Shown here: one piece after another, positions 1 through 10,692 of the stretch
Numbering within the stretch: position 1 is the stretch's first letter
Layout of the letters: each line of letters begins with the position of its first letter
From: Mucinivorans hirudinis
GTDB taxonomy: Bacteria > Bacteroidota > Bacteroidia > Bacteroidales > Rikenellaceae
NCBI GenBank assembly: GCA_000723505.1
Contig: HG934468.1
Location: 714,798-778,797 of the forward strand
Direction: 5' to 3'
Length of the DNA: 64,000 nt
Position numbers and translations under genes: made by a program
The notes under the pieces: generated by a model
Databases searched by the model: none
Seen by the model: only the letters and a program-made list of their open reading frames with translations
What the model was told of the DNA's origin: nothing

Positions 1-1
1 A

Positions 2-1543
<1,542 letters not shown>

Positions 1544-1757
1544 AACATATCTCCTTACTCAAAAAGACGAGGAATCCCCCTTTTTTAGGATTGTCGCACT
1601 TTTGAGTTCGTAAATCACAGTAATGTAACGCATTAGTTAATTTATACAGGACAGGGTTAGAGCCTAATTAGGTAATATAATGGCATAAACAACCCTTTTT
1701 TGGCGAAATACCCTTTTTTCCCGCAAACACATCACAGAGACACAGCAGCGGTTTCGT

Positions 1758-2006
1758 TTGAAGAAGTTGAGTTATAAGGTAAATTTGGCTCTGCGAAAGC
1801 TTCAGAAGATTATCAAATACAAGGAGAAGATTACTTGGTATGCGGCTCGAGGTAGATTTATTACTGAGATGATTTCGGCAGATATCCATCCGGTTGTTGT
1901 GGCCGAGATGGCTGGAAATAGCCCAAATACCATTTACAAACACTACTACAAGAATACGGATTACAAAAAGATTGATGCGAAAGTGGATAAGGTGTTCGGT
2001 TGTTAA
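1758..2006 (+). pseudogene. Tyrosine recombinase C-terminal fragment
   Basis: An 82-residue frame starting only at TTG; the frame stays open back to about 1689 but has no ATG. Its end, WYAARGRFITEMISADIHP and VAEMAGNSPNTIYKHYYK, resembles the C-terminal catalytic stretch of phage/ICE integrases: the second Arg region, a G-N-S in place of G-H-S, then Y-K-H-Y. The N-terminal core-binding domain, the first Arg and the Lys are absent, so it is most likely a remnant of a lost integrase gene. Identification rests on motif shape only, and it could instead be a short gene of unknown function. Confidence 0.45.
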
Positions 2007-2076
2007 ATGTTGATTGTCGTATCAACATCTCACCTTTTGTTTTGAAGTAGAGGAATATAAAACTTGTGATAAAAAA

Positions 2077-2108
2077 AGACCTGATGACTATAATGTGCCA
2101 TCAGGTCT
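2077..2108 (-). terminator. Rho-independent terminator of the helicase gene
   Basis: AGACCTGATG and CATCAGGTCT form a perfect 10-bp stem with a 12-nt loop. On the minus strand the stem is followed by a run of seven T. It lies 37 bases beyond the helicase stop codon, so it should end that transcript. Confidence 0.85.
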
Positions 2109-2144
2109 AATGTTGATGCAAATCCGAAAGTGGAACTTCAGGAT

Positions 2145-4673
2145 TTACAATGTCGGGTTAATAAAATTATTATCCTTCCAATTAGCCCCATTGGTTGTAG
2201 CCACCCATTTAAAGCCTATCGAATCGAGTTTGTCAATTTTTTCTTGTGACAATTTTGACCGCCGCCTGCTTTGACGTTGAATGGTGCACCACATACGGAG
2301 CTTCTTATCAGGAATAACGTTCGTTTCTAATGCATTTTTGAGCTGTTGGAATTTCTCTTCCCAAAGTTTATCGAAATGATTCCAAACAAAGTTTATCTCC
2401 TCTAATTTCTCTTTTTGATAGTCGGTGAGTTTGCCTTTATTGTATGAAACGCGCTGAGTTCGCATCCAACCCAACAACTTGCGGTCGGAATAATTGTCCG
2501 GAATAATTGATGTGTTGTGGAGGCGATAATAATCAACCATTTTAGCATACATTGCATTCCACTGCTTTTGAAAATCATCTTCGGTGTCGATATTAAGGCT
2601 CTCTATTAGCTCATTTTGCCAATCTGGCAGTTTGCCACATTGCCATCGTCGTTTTTGAATATATGCCCACTCTTTTGCCGAAGCATCCTCCTTGAGAGAT
2701 ATCCCGGATTGCAGAATATCCTTGACACGTAAAAATTGAGCCATCCACCTTTCGTCCAATACGCTCCAAATAAAACCCAACTCATTGAGCCTATCAATTC
2801 GTTCTTGACTCAATATCCCTTTCTTTGCCTTGACTCTTTGAGCTGCCACCCAAGTCCAGAGAGTTTTTTCTCTCTTCTCGACAATTACCTGCCCGTATCG
2901 ATTGACATAGTCGCGGTAGGTGTCAAACATCTTCTCCCACTGTTCGTCGAGCGGATTCCAACTAAAACCTATCGCCTCCAATTTTTTGATTTGAGCCTCG
3001 GTCACGAGCCCTGCTCGGCGACCATCTCTATGTGAGCGAAGCCACTGCCACAGAGAATTATCATTGTGCGGTACTCGGCAATGACCGTGACGATTGTAGA
3101 ATTCCAACGCTTCAGCATAGCGTACTTCCCACTGCTCAATCGAGTTAGATAGTGCGTTGTAAAGCTCGAAAATATCCTTCACCTCATCAATTACAAAGAA
3201 TTTTTCGGTGAGTACAGCCGATGATTTTGAAAGATTCACTAGTGCATCATACTCTGTGTTGTATTCTTTGAGCAAGTCATTTACTTTGATATTTGAAAAG
3301 TTATTAACCAAATCAAAGATTACGGGCGCAATTTTTCTATTCGCAGTCAGGCATCGTCCCATTTGCTGGTAATAGATAACCGGAGAACTAGTGTCGCGAA
3401 GCATCAGAATTGCATCGACACCTTTGACGTGAATACCCTCGTTAAGTATATCCACGCATAGCAATATATTGAGTCCATCACCGATTTGTTCAAATTCCCG
3501 AAAAATGGGTTCGTGGTCAATGTCGCTATGCACTGTGTATAGATTTATCTTCTCAAAACCGGCTTCGGCGAACCATCCACACACCGTATCGCGCATAGAC
3601 TCTAAATGTTCGATATCCTTGCAGAATACCAACACTTTGGAATCGCCGGAAGGCATATGTTTGGACAATATCTTGGGTACGCCCGCACTCTGCTCCCAAC
3701 GGCGTTTGATGGCGTTGAGTTGTGCGAGGTGTTCTTTTTTGTTCTGCTTGCTATTACGGTTTATCTTGGATTTCAGAGCATTGTAGTTGCTATCGAAATT
3801 ATAGAGTGCCGAAACATATTTGGGCGTTGGAAGTATATGGCGGACTATCGACTTTGCGAGCGATAGATTAACCGCCACATTGCCATCGAACAGCTCGTCG
3901 GCCATATTGCGCGCTCCATCCAAATAGCGAATAGGTGTTGCTGAAGTTCCCAATATCTTGGCATCTGTTGCTGTGGCAATGAGCCGTTCGACCCCTCTAC
4001 CCCACTCCGGCGCACCGCATCGGTGAAATTCATCAAGAACTATGAATTGAGGCTTGAGGGCGGCTATATCCTGCGGAGTCATCATCGCAAGTCGCAGGTA
4101 GGTGATTCGATGGTGGTTGGCGTTGTGAGCGGGGAGATATTTGCCTATTTCATTGAGAATATAGTTCGATGGCGCAACTACCAATATTCGAGAATCGGGG
4201 TTATCGGTGAGAAGTTTAGCTATAATAAGGCTCTTACCCGTTCCTGTTGCTTGGATAGCTGCGACGCGACTACTGCGGATAAAAGCTTTACATATCTGCC
4301 TGTAAGCATTTTCATTGTGGGCAAAGAGTTCTATGTGATTTTCGCTCGCGAGGGACTCTAAATAGTCGCTATCGCAAAATGCGATATTGCGTGCCTCAAA
4401 AAGCGAAGTGTCAAAATCGAACCCCGATTTTGACACTATCTTATATTGAAAACATTTATATTGTGCTCCTATCCGTTCCAGCCTGTCAGCAATTTGTACG
4501 GCTTTATCGAGTGGCATAGCTGCCTGACTTGTTTCACCATACACCACCAGATCCACTTCGTTAGACTCACGCGAGAATCCCACCAGCGCACAGTCTCCGC
4601 CTTCGGTTCGAGCCTTAAAGCCAAGGCGAGAGTAACTGTGTGTCAGATAGGGGAGCATTGGTTGTTGGTTCAA
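2145..4673 (-). CDS. SF2 DEAD/DEAH-type helicase with helicase-associated (HA) repeats
   Basis: An 842-residue protein. Seen motifs: Walker A ATGTGKS at ~142-148, motif II DEFH at ~214-217, motif III GTSATP at ~242-247 and motif VI QQMGR at ~436-440, defining a two-domain superfamily 2 helicase/translocase. From ~513 to ~825 there are about five degenerate repeats, each with a W near the start, a 'LWQWLRSHR'/'LWTWVAAQR'-like core and an ending such as 'KLEAIGFSW'. These match the Helicase-associated domain (PF03457). The first ~110 residues have no recognised motif. Such proteins are presumed nucleic-acid translocases of unknown role and often occur in variable regions. The gene is monocistronic: a terminator lies downstream and a ~160-bp gap separates it from the capsule operon. 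Confidence 0.88.
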   Translation of the reverse strand: MNQQPMLPYLTHSYSRLGFKARTEGGDCALVGFSRESNEVDLVVYGETSQAAMPLDKAVQIADRLERIGAQYKCFQYKIVSKSGFDFDTSLFEARNIAFCDSDYLESLASENHIELFAHNENAYRQICKAFIRSSRVAAIQATGTGKSLIIAKLLTDNPDSRILVVAPSNYILNEIGKYLPAHNANHHRITYLRLAMMTPQDIAALKPQFIVLDEFHRCGAPEWGRGVERLIATATDAKILGTSATPIRYLDGARNMADELFDGNVAVNLSLAKSIVRHILPTPKYVSALYNFDSNYNALKSKINRNSKQNKKEHLAQLNAIKRRWEQSAGVPKILSKHMPSGDSKVLVFCKDIEHLESMRDTVCGWFAEAGFEKINLYTVHSDIDHEPIFREFEQIGDGLNILLCVDILNEGIHVKGVDAILMLRDTSSPVIYYQQMGRCLTANRKIAPVIFDLVNNFSNIKVNDLLKEYNTEYDALVNLSKSSAVLTEKFFVIDEVKDIFELYNALSNSIEQWEVRYAEALEFYNRHGHCRVPHNDNSLWQWLRSHRDGRRAGLVTEAQIKKLEAIGFSWNPLDEQWEKMFDTYRDYVNRYGQVIVEKREKTLWTWVAAQRVKAKKGILSQERIDRLNELGFIWSVLDERWMAQFLRVKDILQSGISLKEDASAKEWAYIQKRRWQCGKLPDWQNELIESLNIDTEDDFQKQWNAMYAKMVDYYRLHNTSIIPDNYSDRKLLGWMRTQRVSYNKGKLTDYQKEKLEEINFVWNHFDKLWEEKFQQLKNALETNVIPDKKLRMWCTIQRQSRRRSKLSQEKIDKLDSIGFKWVATTNGANWKDNNFINPTL

Positions 4674-4835
4674 TAAAAATGGAGCTTATTCGGCAAATTC
4701 AATCACATTAGAAGATAACTAAACTTGTCAAATCACTGTAAAACAATATCATACAGAAACACCGCAAGGGTCTGGATATTATTTTAGTCGCATCATTGAA
4801 AAATAGGGTCAGGGAAAAATAGCTACAAAGGTCGA

Positions 4836-5975
4836 TTACTGACCTATAGTTTGTCGAATTACCTCAATCACTCGATTTATCTGCTCGTTGGTGAGGATGC
4901 TACCAGCCGGCAGACATAGACCATCATTGAACAATTTTTCACTGGTGCCATCTCCGTAGAAAGGAGCATTTGCGAATACCGGTTGAAGGTGCATTGGTTT
5001 CCACAAAGGGCGAGTTTCAATATTACCCGCATCACAAGCCAATCGTAAATCCTCCCGTGTTATTCCGTCAGTTTCAGCCGGATTTACTGTGATAGATGTA
5101 AGCCAGTAGTTTGAGAAATATTTCTCGTTCGGTTCACTTTGTAGAGTGATGCCTTTGATTTCTGCAAATGCTTTGCGGTATATTTCGTTTATTTCACGGC
5201 GACGAGCAACTCTCAGTGACAATACTTCTGCCTGACCTCTACCTATTCCGGCACAGATGTTACTCATTCGGTAGTTGAAACCTATTTCAGAATGCTGATA
5301 ATGAGGCGCATTATCGCGTGCCTGAGTAGCAAGGAACATCGTTTTGCGTGCTTGCTCTTGGGTTGAACAGACCAATGCTCCCCCGCCCGAGGTTGTAATG
5401 ATTTTATTCCCATTGAAACTCAAAATTCCAAATGTTCCGAATGTTCCGCACTTCACACCATCGAATTCAGAGCCAAGTGCTTCGGCAGCATCCTCGATAA
5501 CCGGTATTTCGTAGCGGTTTGCAATCTCCATTATTTCGTCCATCTTAGCCGGCATACCGTAGAGGTGAACAGGGATTATGGCTTTTGGTTTTTTGCCGGT
5601 TTTCGCGATTCTATCTTTGATAGCCTCCTGCAAGTGGTAGGGTGACATATTCCAAGTGTCGGCTTCACTATCCACAAAGATGGGTTTTCCACCGAGGTAA
5701 GTAATCGGATTTGCCGAAGCGGCAAATGTAAATGACTGGCAGATAACCTCGTCACCATAACCAACACCCAATTGCACCAATGCCAAATGGAGGGCTGCCG
5801 TTCCGGCACTAAGTGCCACAACAGAATGCTCACCACCCAAATAATGTTTCAAGTCGTCCTCAAAGCCATTCACATTAGGACCCAAGGGCACTACCCAGTT
5901 GGTATCAAATGCCTCTTTAATATACTTCTGTTCACTTCCCCCCATGTGGGCGAGCGATAGCCAAATTTTTTCCAT
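4836..5975 (-). CDS. DegT/DnrJ/EryC1 family PLP-dependent sugar aminotransferase (PglE-like)
   Basis: A 379-residue fold-type I aminotransferase. The PLP-binding lysine is in SFNGNKIITT (about K191); other family landmarks are LSAGTAALHLAL, EDAAEALGS and the C-terminal RPLWKPMHLQP. This subgroup converts UDP-4-keto-6-deoxy-GlcNAc to the 4-amino sugar, as PglE does in bacillosamine synthesis. It is the last gene of the capsule operon and starts directly after the stop of the PglC-type transferase gene. With the GNAT two genes upstream it could make a diacetamido-bacillosamine-type priming sugar. The dedicated PglF-type 4,6-dehydratase is not in the window, so the exact substrate is inferred. 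Confidence 0.9.
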   Translation of the reverse strand: MEKIWLSLAHMGGSEQKYIKEAFDTNWVVPLGPNVNGFEDDLKHYLGGEHSVVALSAGTAALHLALVQLGVGYGDEVICQSFTFAASANPITYLGGKPIFVDSEADTWNMSPYHLQEAIKDRIAKTGKKPKAIIPVHLYGMPAKMDEIMEIANRYEIPVIEDAAEALGSEFDGVKCGTFGTFGILSFNGNKIITTSGGGALVCSTQEQARKTMFLATQARDNAPHYQHSEIGFNYRMSNICAGIGRGQAEVLSLRVARRREINEIYRKAFAEIKGITLQSEPNEKYFSNYWLTSITVNPAETDGITREDLRLACDAGNIETRPLWKPMHLQPVFANAPFYGDGTSEKLFNDGLCLPAGSILTNEQINRVIEVIRQTIGQ

Positions 5976-6554
5976 CTATTTGAAAATTGTTTTAAGAATT
6001 AATTTTATATCTCCCACCACCGTATTATTATGATAATAATCAAGATTTATTTTCACCTTATCGGGGAAAAGAACTTCGTCATTATATTTTATTGGATCAT
6101 CAACTTTTGCAAGTATTTGTTCCTCATTTGCATATTTGAGAGATGCAGGACCTGTGATACCAGGACGAAGCTCAAGTATTTTTCTATTTTCACCCGTAAG
6201 TTTATCAGCATATCCAGGAACATCAGGGCGTGGTCCAACGAAACTCATATCACCTTTTAGAACATTCCATAATTCGGGCAACTCATCCAATTTGTATGTT
6301 CTCAGTTTCGCTCCAAGAGGGGTGATTCTACTTTCACCGGCAACCGATACGGAAGTACCACTATGCTCGACACGCATTGAGCGAAACTTATACATTGTGA
6401 ATAACTCTCCGTTTTTTCCGACTCTCTTTTGGGTGAAAATTACGGGGCCATCTCCCATTTTTATTTTTATCAAAATAGCAACAACCAAAAGCACTGGTGA
6501 AAGAAAAATCAATCCAAAAAACGCTGCTGTTTTATCGAAAATCTGTTTTAACAT
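5976..6554 (-). CDS. Priming sugar-1-phosphate transferase, PglC-type monotopic PGT
   Basis: A 192-residue protein, the size of minimal PglC-type phosphoglycosyl transferases without the extra membrane domain of WbaP. One N-terminal hydrophobic (re-entrant) helix (AAFFGLIFLSPVLLVVAIL) is followed by TQKRVGKNGELFTMYKFRSM. The Asp-Glu catalytic pair lies in KLDELPELWNVLKGDMSFVG (about D90/E91), then GPRP. It transfers a sugar-1-phosphate to undecaprenyl phosphate at the cytoplasmic face and so starts each repeat unit. It overlaps the upstream GNAT gene by 7 bp and abuts the aminotransferase gene, which suggests the three build and load the first sugar. Confidence 0.93.
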   Translation of the reverse strand: MLKQIFDKTAAFFGLIFLSPVLLVVAILIKIKMGDGPVIFTQKRVGKNGELFTMYKFRSMRVEHSGTSVSVAGESRITPLGAKLRTYKLDELPELWNVLKGDMSFVGPRPDVPGYADKLTGENRKILELRPGITGPASLKYANEEQILAKVDDPIKYNDEVLFPDKVKINLDYYHNNTVVGDIKLILKTIFK

Positions 6555-7138
6555 TTTCTGCTGTATTCTATATATAAATAATTATTTGGCAACTCCTTAA
6601 TAATTTTAATTTCGTTTACTGCCACTGAAGAAGCCATTGATCCATAGTTCGATTTTGAAATTGTGGCGAATAGTCTAAATCCAGCTCCTAATGCAATTTC
6701 TGTCATTATTCGTCCCATCTCTTTAGCTATGCCCTTGCCTTGATATTTTGCATCAACCATCTTACCTCGGAAAGCTGTACGATTGGTAAAAAATCTAATG
6801 AAAAAGTAACCAGCAATTTTCTCTCCATCAAATGCCCCAAGCATCAAAAAGGCAGGATTCCTAAAAAGTCGTTTCAATGTTTTTATATCGAAATTATGCG
6901 GTTTGAAAAACTCATCAAAACCATATGGCTGACACGAGAGCATCGTTTCTAATGCTGTCAAATCACAGACAGACAACTCTCTGTAAGCAAAAAGCTTATC
7001 ATTGGTAAAAACGGGCATTGTCGCTTTTCTAATTTTATTGCCATAGAACAAACTAACTGCCAACCCATTACAATACTCGATAGCCTGCCAAACAAAAGGA
7101 GATTTGTTTTTCAGAAATTTAAGCAGCCTTACTATCAT
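6548..7138 (-). CDS. GNAT-family N-acetyltransferase of the capsule locus
   Basis: A 196-residue protein whose second half carries a GNAT acetyl-CoA motif (VDAKYQGKGIAKEMGRIM, the Q-x-x-G-x-A type). The first ~45 residues are a basic/hydrophobic extension. It lies between the adenylate-forming enzyme (4-bp overlap) and the PglC-type transferase (7-bp overlap). By position it is a good candidate to acetylate the 4-amino group made by the DegT enzyme, the job done by the unrelated left-handed-helix enzyme PglD in Campylobacter. Substrate is inferred from context only. Confidence 0.75.
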   Translation of the reverse strand: MIVRLLKFLKNKSPFVWQAIEYCNGLAVSLFYGNKIRKATMPVFTNDKLFAYRELSVCDLTALETMLSCQPYGFDEFFKPHNFDIKTLKRLFRNPAFLMLGAFDGEKIAGYFFIRFFTNRTAFRGKMVDAKYQGKGIAKEMGRIMTEIALGAGFRLFATISKSNYGSMASSVAVNEIKIIKELPNNYLYIEYSRKC

Positions 7139-8397
7139 TTTTTGTAGTTATTAACTATCTTTTTCCGTTTGCCAGATGCGAGCAATGGGATCTGGTCGAC
7201 ATATTCAATTATAATTTTAGCATCGTCTCCAAGATATGACACAAACTCAGATACAATTTGCTCTTCTTTTTTAAACCCATTCTTAGGTGATATTTTCAAT
7301 TTATAATCTTTTTCACCCTCCTGAATCAATTGGTACTGTTCTATTTCTCGATATTGCCACATATTCTTGTAGACAATATAGGATGAAATTAGTTGGCCTT
7401 TCGTATTATATAGAAGGTCAAGTCTTCGTCCCTCGATGGTAGATATATATCTTTTTTGTTCATCCTCAAATGCCCCAACATCACCTGTATCATATCTTAT
7501 CATTGGTTGAGCATAATTGTATAGGTCTGTGACCACAATACGTCCCAACTCTCCGATTTCGGCTGGAGCATCACTATCAACTTTGAGAATCTCAATATAA
7601 TAGCTCGCTCTATTTATAAAAAAATGTGCAGAGCCGTCAGCCGGCTGTTGTGCCATAATACCACACTCTAAATTAGAGTAGCGTGAAACTACATTTACAC
7701 CGCATCTTGCTGTAAGGTTCGCTTTCGTATGCTCCGAAAGCGATTCTGACATAGCAATCATTGCACGGTATCCGCCTCTCTTTATTGCAATGTCGTTGTC
7801 CGTCATATATTTGGAAAGATTATCAAGCACAGACGCATAAGCTAATATTGATACATTTCCACTCTTTGCTCTTTTTAACACAAATTTTGAATCTTTATCC
7901 GAATAGTTGAGTACATCTATCGGGTAAAAATTTCTCAAACGATAAACTAAACCCGACTGCATTCTCGATTTCACCCATATTTTCATATAAATAATGGGCA
8001 TACCAAAGTTGTAACCTGCAAATTTCGAGAAAAATATCACATCGGCACTATTACGAGAGAGTTTTCGTTTATCCATATATACAGGAAAAGGAGTGCCCGT
8101 TGACCCGCTCGTAGTTACAACCTTTAATGTGGATTTATCAAACTTATCACTCACAAAACTATCCCATTGCTCACGAATTATATTTTTGTTTACCACAGGA
8201 AAAGTATTAATATCAAACTTACAAGTGTGATAATAGGGCACGGTAGCAATAGAATGTTTCAAAAGATTTGAAATAACTTCATTATCTACTTCGATTGATG
8301 GGCTTGAGCACACCCTATTAATATCTATGTAGTCACGTCGAATGCCGCCTCCCTTGGCGAAATCAACCACCCAAAATGCAATTTCTCTAATATTCAT
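7135..8397 (-). CDS. CapK/PaaK-like adenylate-forming enzyme
   Basis: A 420-residue protein with the phosphate-binding motif of ANL enzymes (TTSGSTGTPFPVYMDK, about residues 95-110). Later landmarks of the CapK/phenylacetate-CoA ligase branch are SRYSNLECGIMAQQ, YDTGDVGAFE and a C-terminal LASGKRKKIVNNYKK that could hold the mobile-domain lysine. CapK-like proteins recur in surface polysaccharide loci but their substrates are largely unknown; they probably activate an acyl or amino acid for attachment to a sugar. It overlaps its neighbours by 4 bp on each side, so it is translationally coupled with the deacetylase-like gene and the GNAT. Confidence 0.85.
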   Translation of the reverse strand: MNIREIAFWVVDFAKGGGIRRDYIDINRVCSSPSIEVDNEVISNLLKHSIATVPYYHTCKFDINTFPVVNKNIIREQWDSFVSDKFDKSTLKVVTTSGSTGTPFPVYMDKRKLSRNSADVIFFSKFAGYNFGMPIIYMKIWVKSRMQSGLVYRLRNFYPIDVLNYSDKDSKFVLKRAKSGNVSILAYASVLDNLSKYMTDNDIAIKRGGYRAMIAMSESLSEHTKANLTARCGVNVVSRYSNLECGIMAQQPADGSAHFFINRASYYIEILKVDSDAPAEIGELGRIVVTDLYNYAQPMIRYDTGDVGAFEDEQKRYISTIEGRRLDLLYNTKGQLISSYIVYKNMWQYREIEQYQLIQEGEKDYKLKISPKNGFKKEEQIVSEFVSYLGDDAKIIIEYVDQIPLLASGKRKKIVNNYKK

Positions 8398-9485
8398 AGT
8401 TTCTTAAAAATTATATCCGCCATTTGGTCTGCGTTCACAAACTCAACATCGGGATAACGTTTGACAATCTCACTGAGCAACTTCCTTAATTTTGCGAGTC
8501 CTATTTCGCGATTTTGCTCATCAATTCCACCCACGAAATTGGCACGGTGAGAGGAGATAATCGCCGGCTTGCGGCAAGCAAAAGCAGCCGATATCATAGC
8601 CATACATTTACCTACACTATCGAAATCTGGAGCAACAGAAGGCTCAAACACACAATTACGAACCACCAACTTCTGCCCTAATGAATTTACCTTACCTGTA
8701 TAATTAAAACTTCTCTTGTATTGACCATCGCCCAAATAGCGATTTATATATAGCGTCTCATCCATATACTCTATTCCATTTTCTTTCAAAGTTGGATATA
8801 GCTCAGGGCTGATAACATCGCCACCTGCACGAAATTGACGAGCTCTAAACCCGAAAATATTTTCAAATTCATCAAGCCCATATTTCAGATTCTCTCGCAA
8901 CTCTTCGTTATCCCTTGCTGACTCTATATAGTATGGTCGCATCACTCCATTGCTTGATCCCGGTACTCCGACACACTCACATTCAAAGGCAAGACGATCT
9001 ACTCTATGTCCACTCCGTAGACCAGCCATAAACTGCTTTCGGGATATGTGTTCTGTGCCGTGAAATATTGGATGAAAAAGCTCCCCTGTGATGCCCTGTT
9101 TCCACAAGTCAAAAGCTCCTTTATAACCATATTTTTGCAGGGTATCTGTAAAGGGTTCGCTTACAAACTTTTCAAAATTATTAGCTCTGATAGCATCATA
9201 ATTAGGATTACAAGGATTGGTAACGGCAGTGAAACAAACTCCCTTGCCATTTTTATCTTTAACAGAATTTAGCACATTGAATAGGGCGGATAGATCCTGC
9301 TCACTAGCCATGGTGTCGTAAAGTGTAAAACGATTTTTGTCCACATCAACCCCATTGTTTCGAAGAAAATCAACAGCTCGCTTGTCTCGTGAACGAACAC
9401 TCCCCCAATCATCAACATAGAATGCAACCAATTTTCGTCGCACTCGCTTGCCAATAAGGTTTTTAAGATAATGTTTTATCTCCAT
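8394..9485 (-). CDS. Polysaccharide deacetylase-like protein, first paralogue
   Basis: A 363-residue cytoplasmic-looking protein without a signal peptide. Features suggesting a NodB/PDA-like metal-dependent fold are YVDDWGSVR near residue 25, LFHPIFHGTEH near 137 and a late IISSHRANFVGG. It is clearly homologous to the protein encoded at 20812-21933, which shares the DDWG, LWKQG(I/M)T, FHP-FHG-EH and SSHR-NF-G motifs. The family is frequent in Bacteroidota capsule clusters but I know of no proven activity. It overlaps wbuB by 23 bp and the CapK-like gene by 4 bp. A role in modifying a nucleotide-linked or lipid-linked sugar is inference. Confidence 0.7.
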   Translation of the reverse strand: MEIKHYLKNLIGKRVRRKLVAFYVDDWGSVRSRDKRAVDFLRNNGVDVDKNRFTLYDTMASEQDLSALFNVLNSVKDKNGKGVCFTAVTNPCNPNYDAIRANNFEKFVSEPFTDTLQKYGYKGAFDLWKQGITGELFHPIFHGTEHISRKQFMAGLRSGHRVDRLAFECECVGVPGSSNGVMRPYYIESARDNEELRENLKYGLDEFENIFGFRARQFRAGGDVISPELYPTLKENGIEYMDETLYINRYLGDGQYKRSFNYTGKVNSLGQKLVVRNCVFEPSVAPDFDSVGKCMAMISAAFACRKPAIISSHRANFVGGIDEQNREIGLAKLRKLLSEIVKRYPDVEFVNADQMADIIFKKL

Positions 9486-10692
9486 GTTTATGATATTTAG
9501 ATGATGTGATGTTGCCTATAATAGTTTCATATGCCTGCTTAGGCATCAAATAATTTTGTTGATACTTCCGTCCGTTAGCAGCAAAGTATTTTCTTAATTC
9601 ACTATCCTTATACAGTTTTTCGAAATTCTTAAAAAAGTTTTCGTGTTCTCCCGCATATGACCACAGTCCTGTATTGGTATGTTCAAGAATGATATTGTAG
9701 TCGGTGGCACGGTCTACTGAAGCCAAAATCGGAAGTCCGACATTCCAATAGTCGAGAGACTTGCTAGGTATGTTTGGTATGGTGAAATTGCGGTGTAGAC
9801 TTATGATGCCCACATCGCAAACAGACAATAAATCTTGATACTCCTGCTTGGGTATGCTACCCTGTATCTTTATATTGGTTATTCCCAACTCTTCGATCCG
9901 TTTTGCAGTACGCTCCATCATCACCCCTTCACCCAACAATAATATAATAGCATCTGAATATTTCATCGCGCGCCGTGCCAATTCGAGTACATTGTCCAGT
10001 TCCTGAGCTTTACCCATATTTCCTCCGAAGAGCATCACAAATTTGTTCTGCAAACCATATTTCTCTCTCAAAGCAATCTTATCAAATCCAAACTCCTCGT
10101 ACCTATATTGAAAATTGCGAAGAATATGGAATTTTGTGGCAGATAGTTCTGAGTTGTGCATTAATACATAGTCTATATTGCCCTGCGACATACATCCTAT
10201 ATAGTCAGCAACACGATATAGTTTACGTTCCTTACTGCGGAAGTATTTGTGAATAATCGAGTCATGCTTCATAAAGCCCAAGTCGACGGCATTCTGAGGA
10301 AAAATATCGCGAAGAATCAAATAAACCTTTGCCGAGAATCTCTTTTTGAGTTTCGCAGCCAAGTCCGCAAGGGTAATGGGCGGTGTGGGCAGGATAATCA
10401 AATCGAAGGAGCTATCTCGGTAAAACTCCTTCAAAGCTCTTTTGTACTGGTATGGAAGCAGCAGATTGGAGATTCCTTTTCTCCAATTCGACACGTTTTT
10501 TATCGGCAAAGTTTTCACTCTGAGAACCTCCACTCCATTCTCGATATAAATGCCCGTTGCCTGCCCGTGCTGACCGGGCGCAACAACGGTAACCTGATTA
10601 CCCTCAAGTGCAAACTGCTTGGAAATAGTCGTGTACATATTGAACGACTTATCCATATTCGGGAAAACGAACATCAAAAAAAGCACTCTCAT
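9463..10692 (-). CDS. GT4 glycosyltransferase, WbuB-like (probable L-FucNAc transferase)
   Basis: A 409-residue GT-B enzyme. The N-terminus MRVLFLMFVFPNMDKSFNMY and VVAPGQHGQATGIY resemble the WbuB family; the C-terminal donor site reads IPSKSLDYWNVGLPILAS with the conserved glutamate replaced in the usual E-x7-E region. WbuB proteins are encoded beside fnlA-fnlB-fnlC in E. coli and are assigned as UDP-L-FucNAc transferases. The same FucNAc genes lie three genes upstream here, so this is a plausible L-FucNAc transferase adding the second sugar on undecaprenol. It shares a 4-bp overlap with the upstream GT4 gene. Confidence 0.82.
   Translation of the reverse strand: MRVLFLMFVFPNMDKSFNMYTTISKQFALEGNQVTVVAPGQHGQATGIYIENGVEVLRVKTLPIKNVSNWRKGISNLLLPYQYKRALKEFYRDSSFDLIILPTPPITLADLAAKLKKRFSAKVYLILRDIFPQNAVDLGFMKHDSIIHKYFRSKERKLYRVADYIGCMSQGNIDYVLMHNSELSATKFHILRNFQYRYEEFGFDKIALREKYGLQNKFVMLFGGNMGKAQELDNVLELARRAMKYSDAIILLLGEGVMMERTAKRIEELGITNIKIQGSIPKQEYQDLLSVCDVGIISLHRNFTIPNIPSKSLDYWNVGLPILASVDRATDYNIILEHTNTGLWSYAGEHENFFKNFEKLYKDSELRKYFAANGRKYQQNYLMPKQAYETIIGNITSSKYHKHGDKTLS

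Noticed and set aside
2145-5975. Helicase as last gene of the capsule operon
   Set aside because: A ~160-bp gap, its own terminator and unrelated function; only strand is shared.
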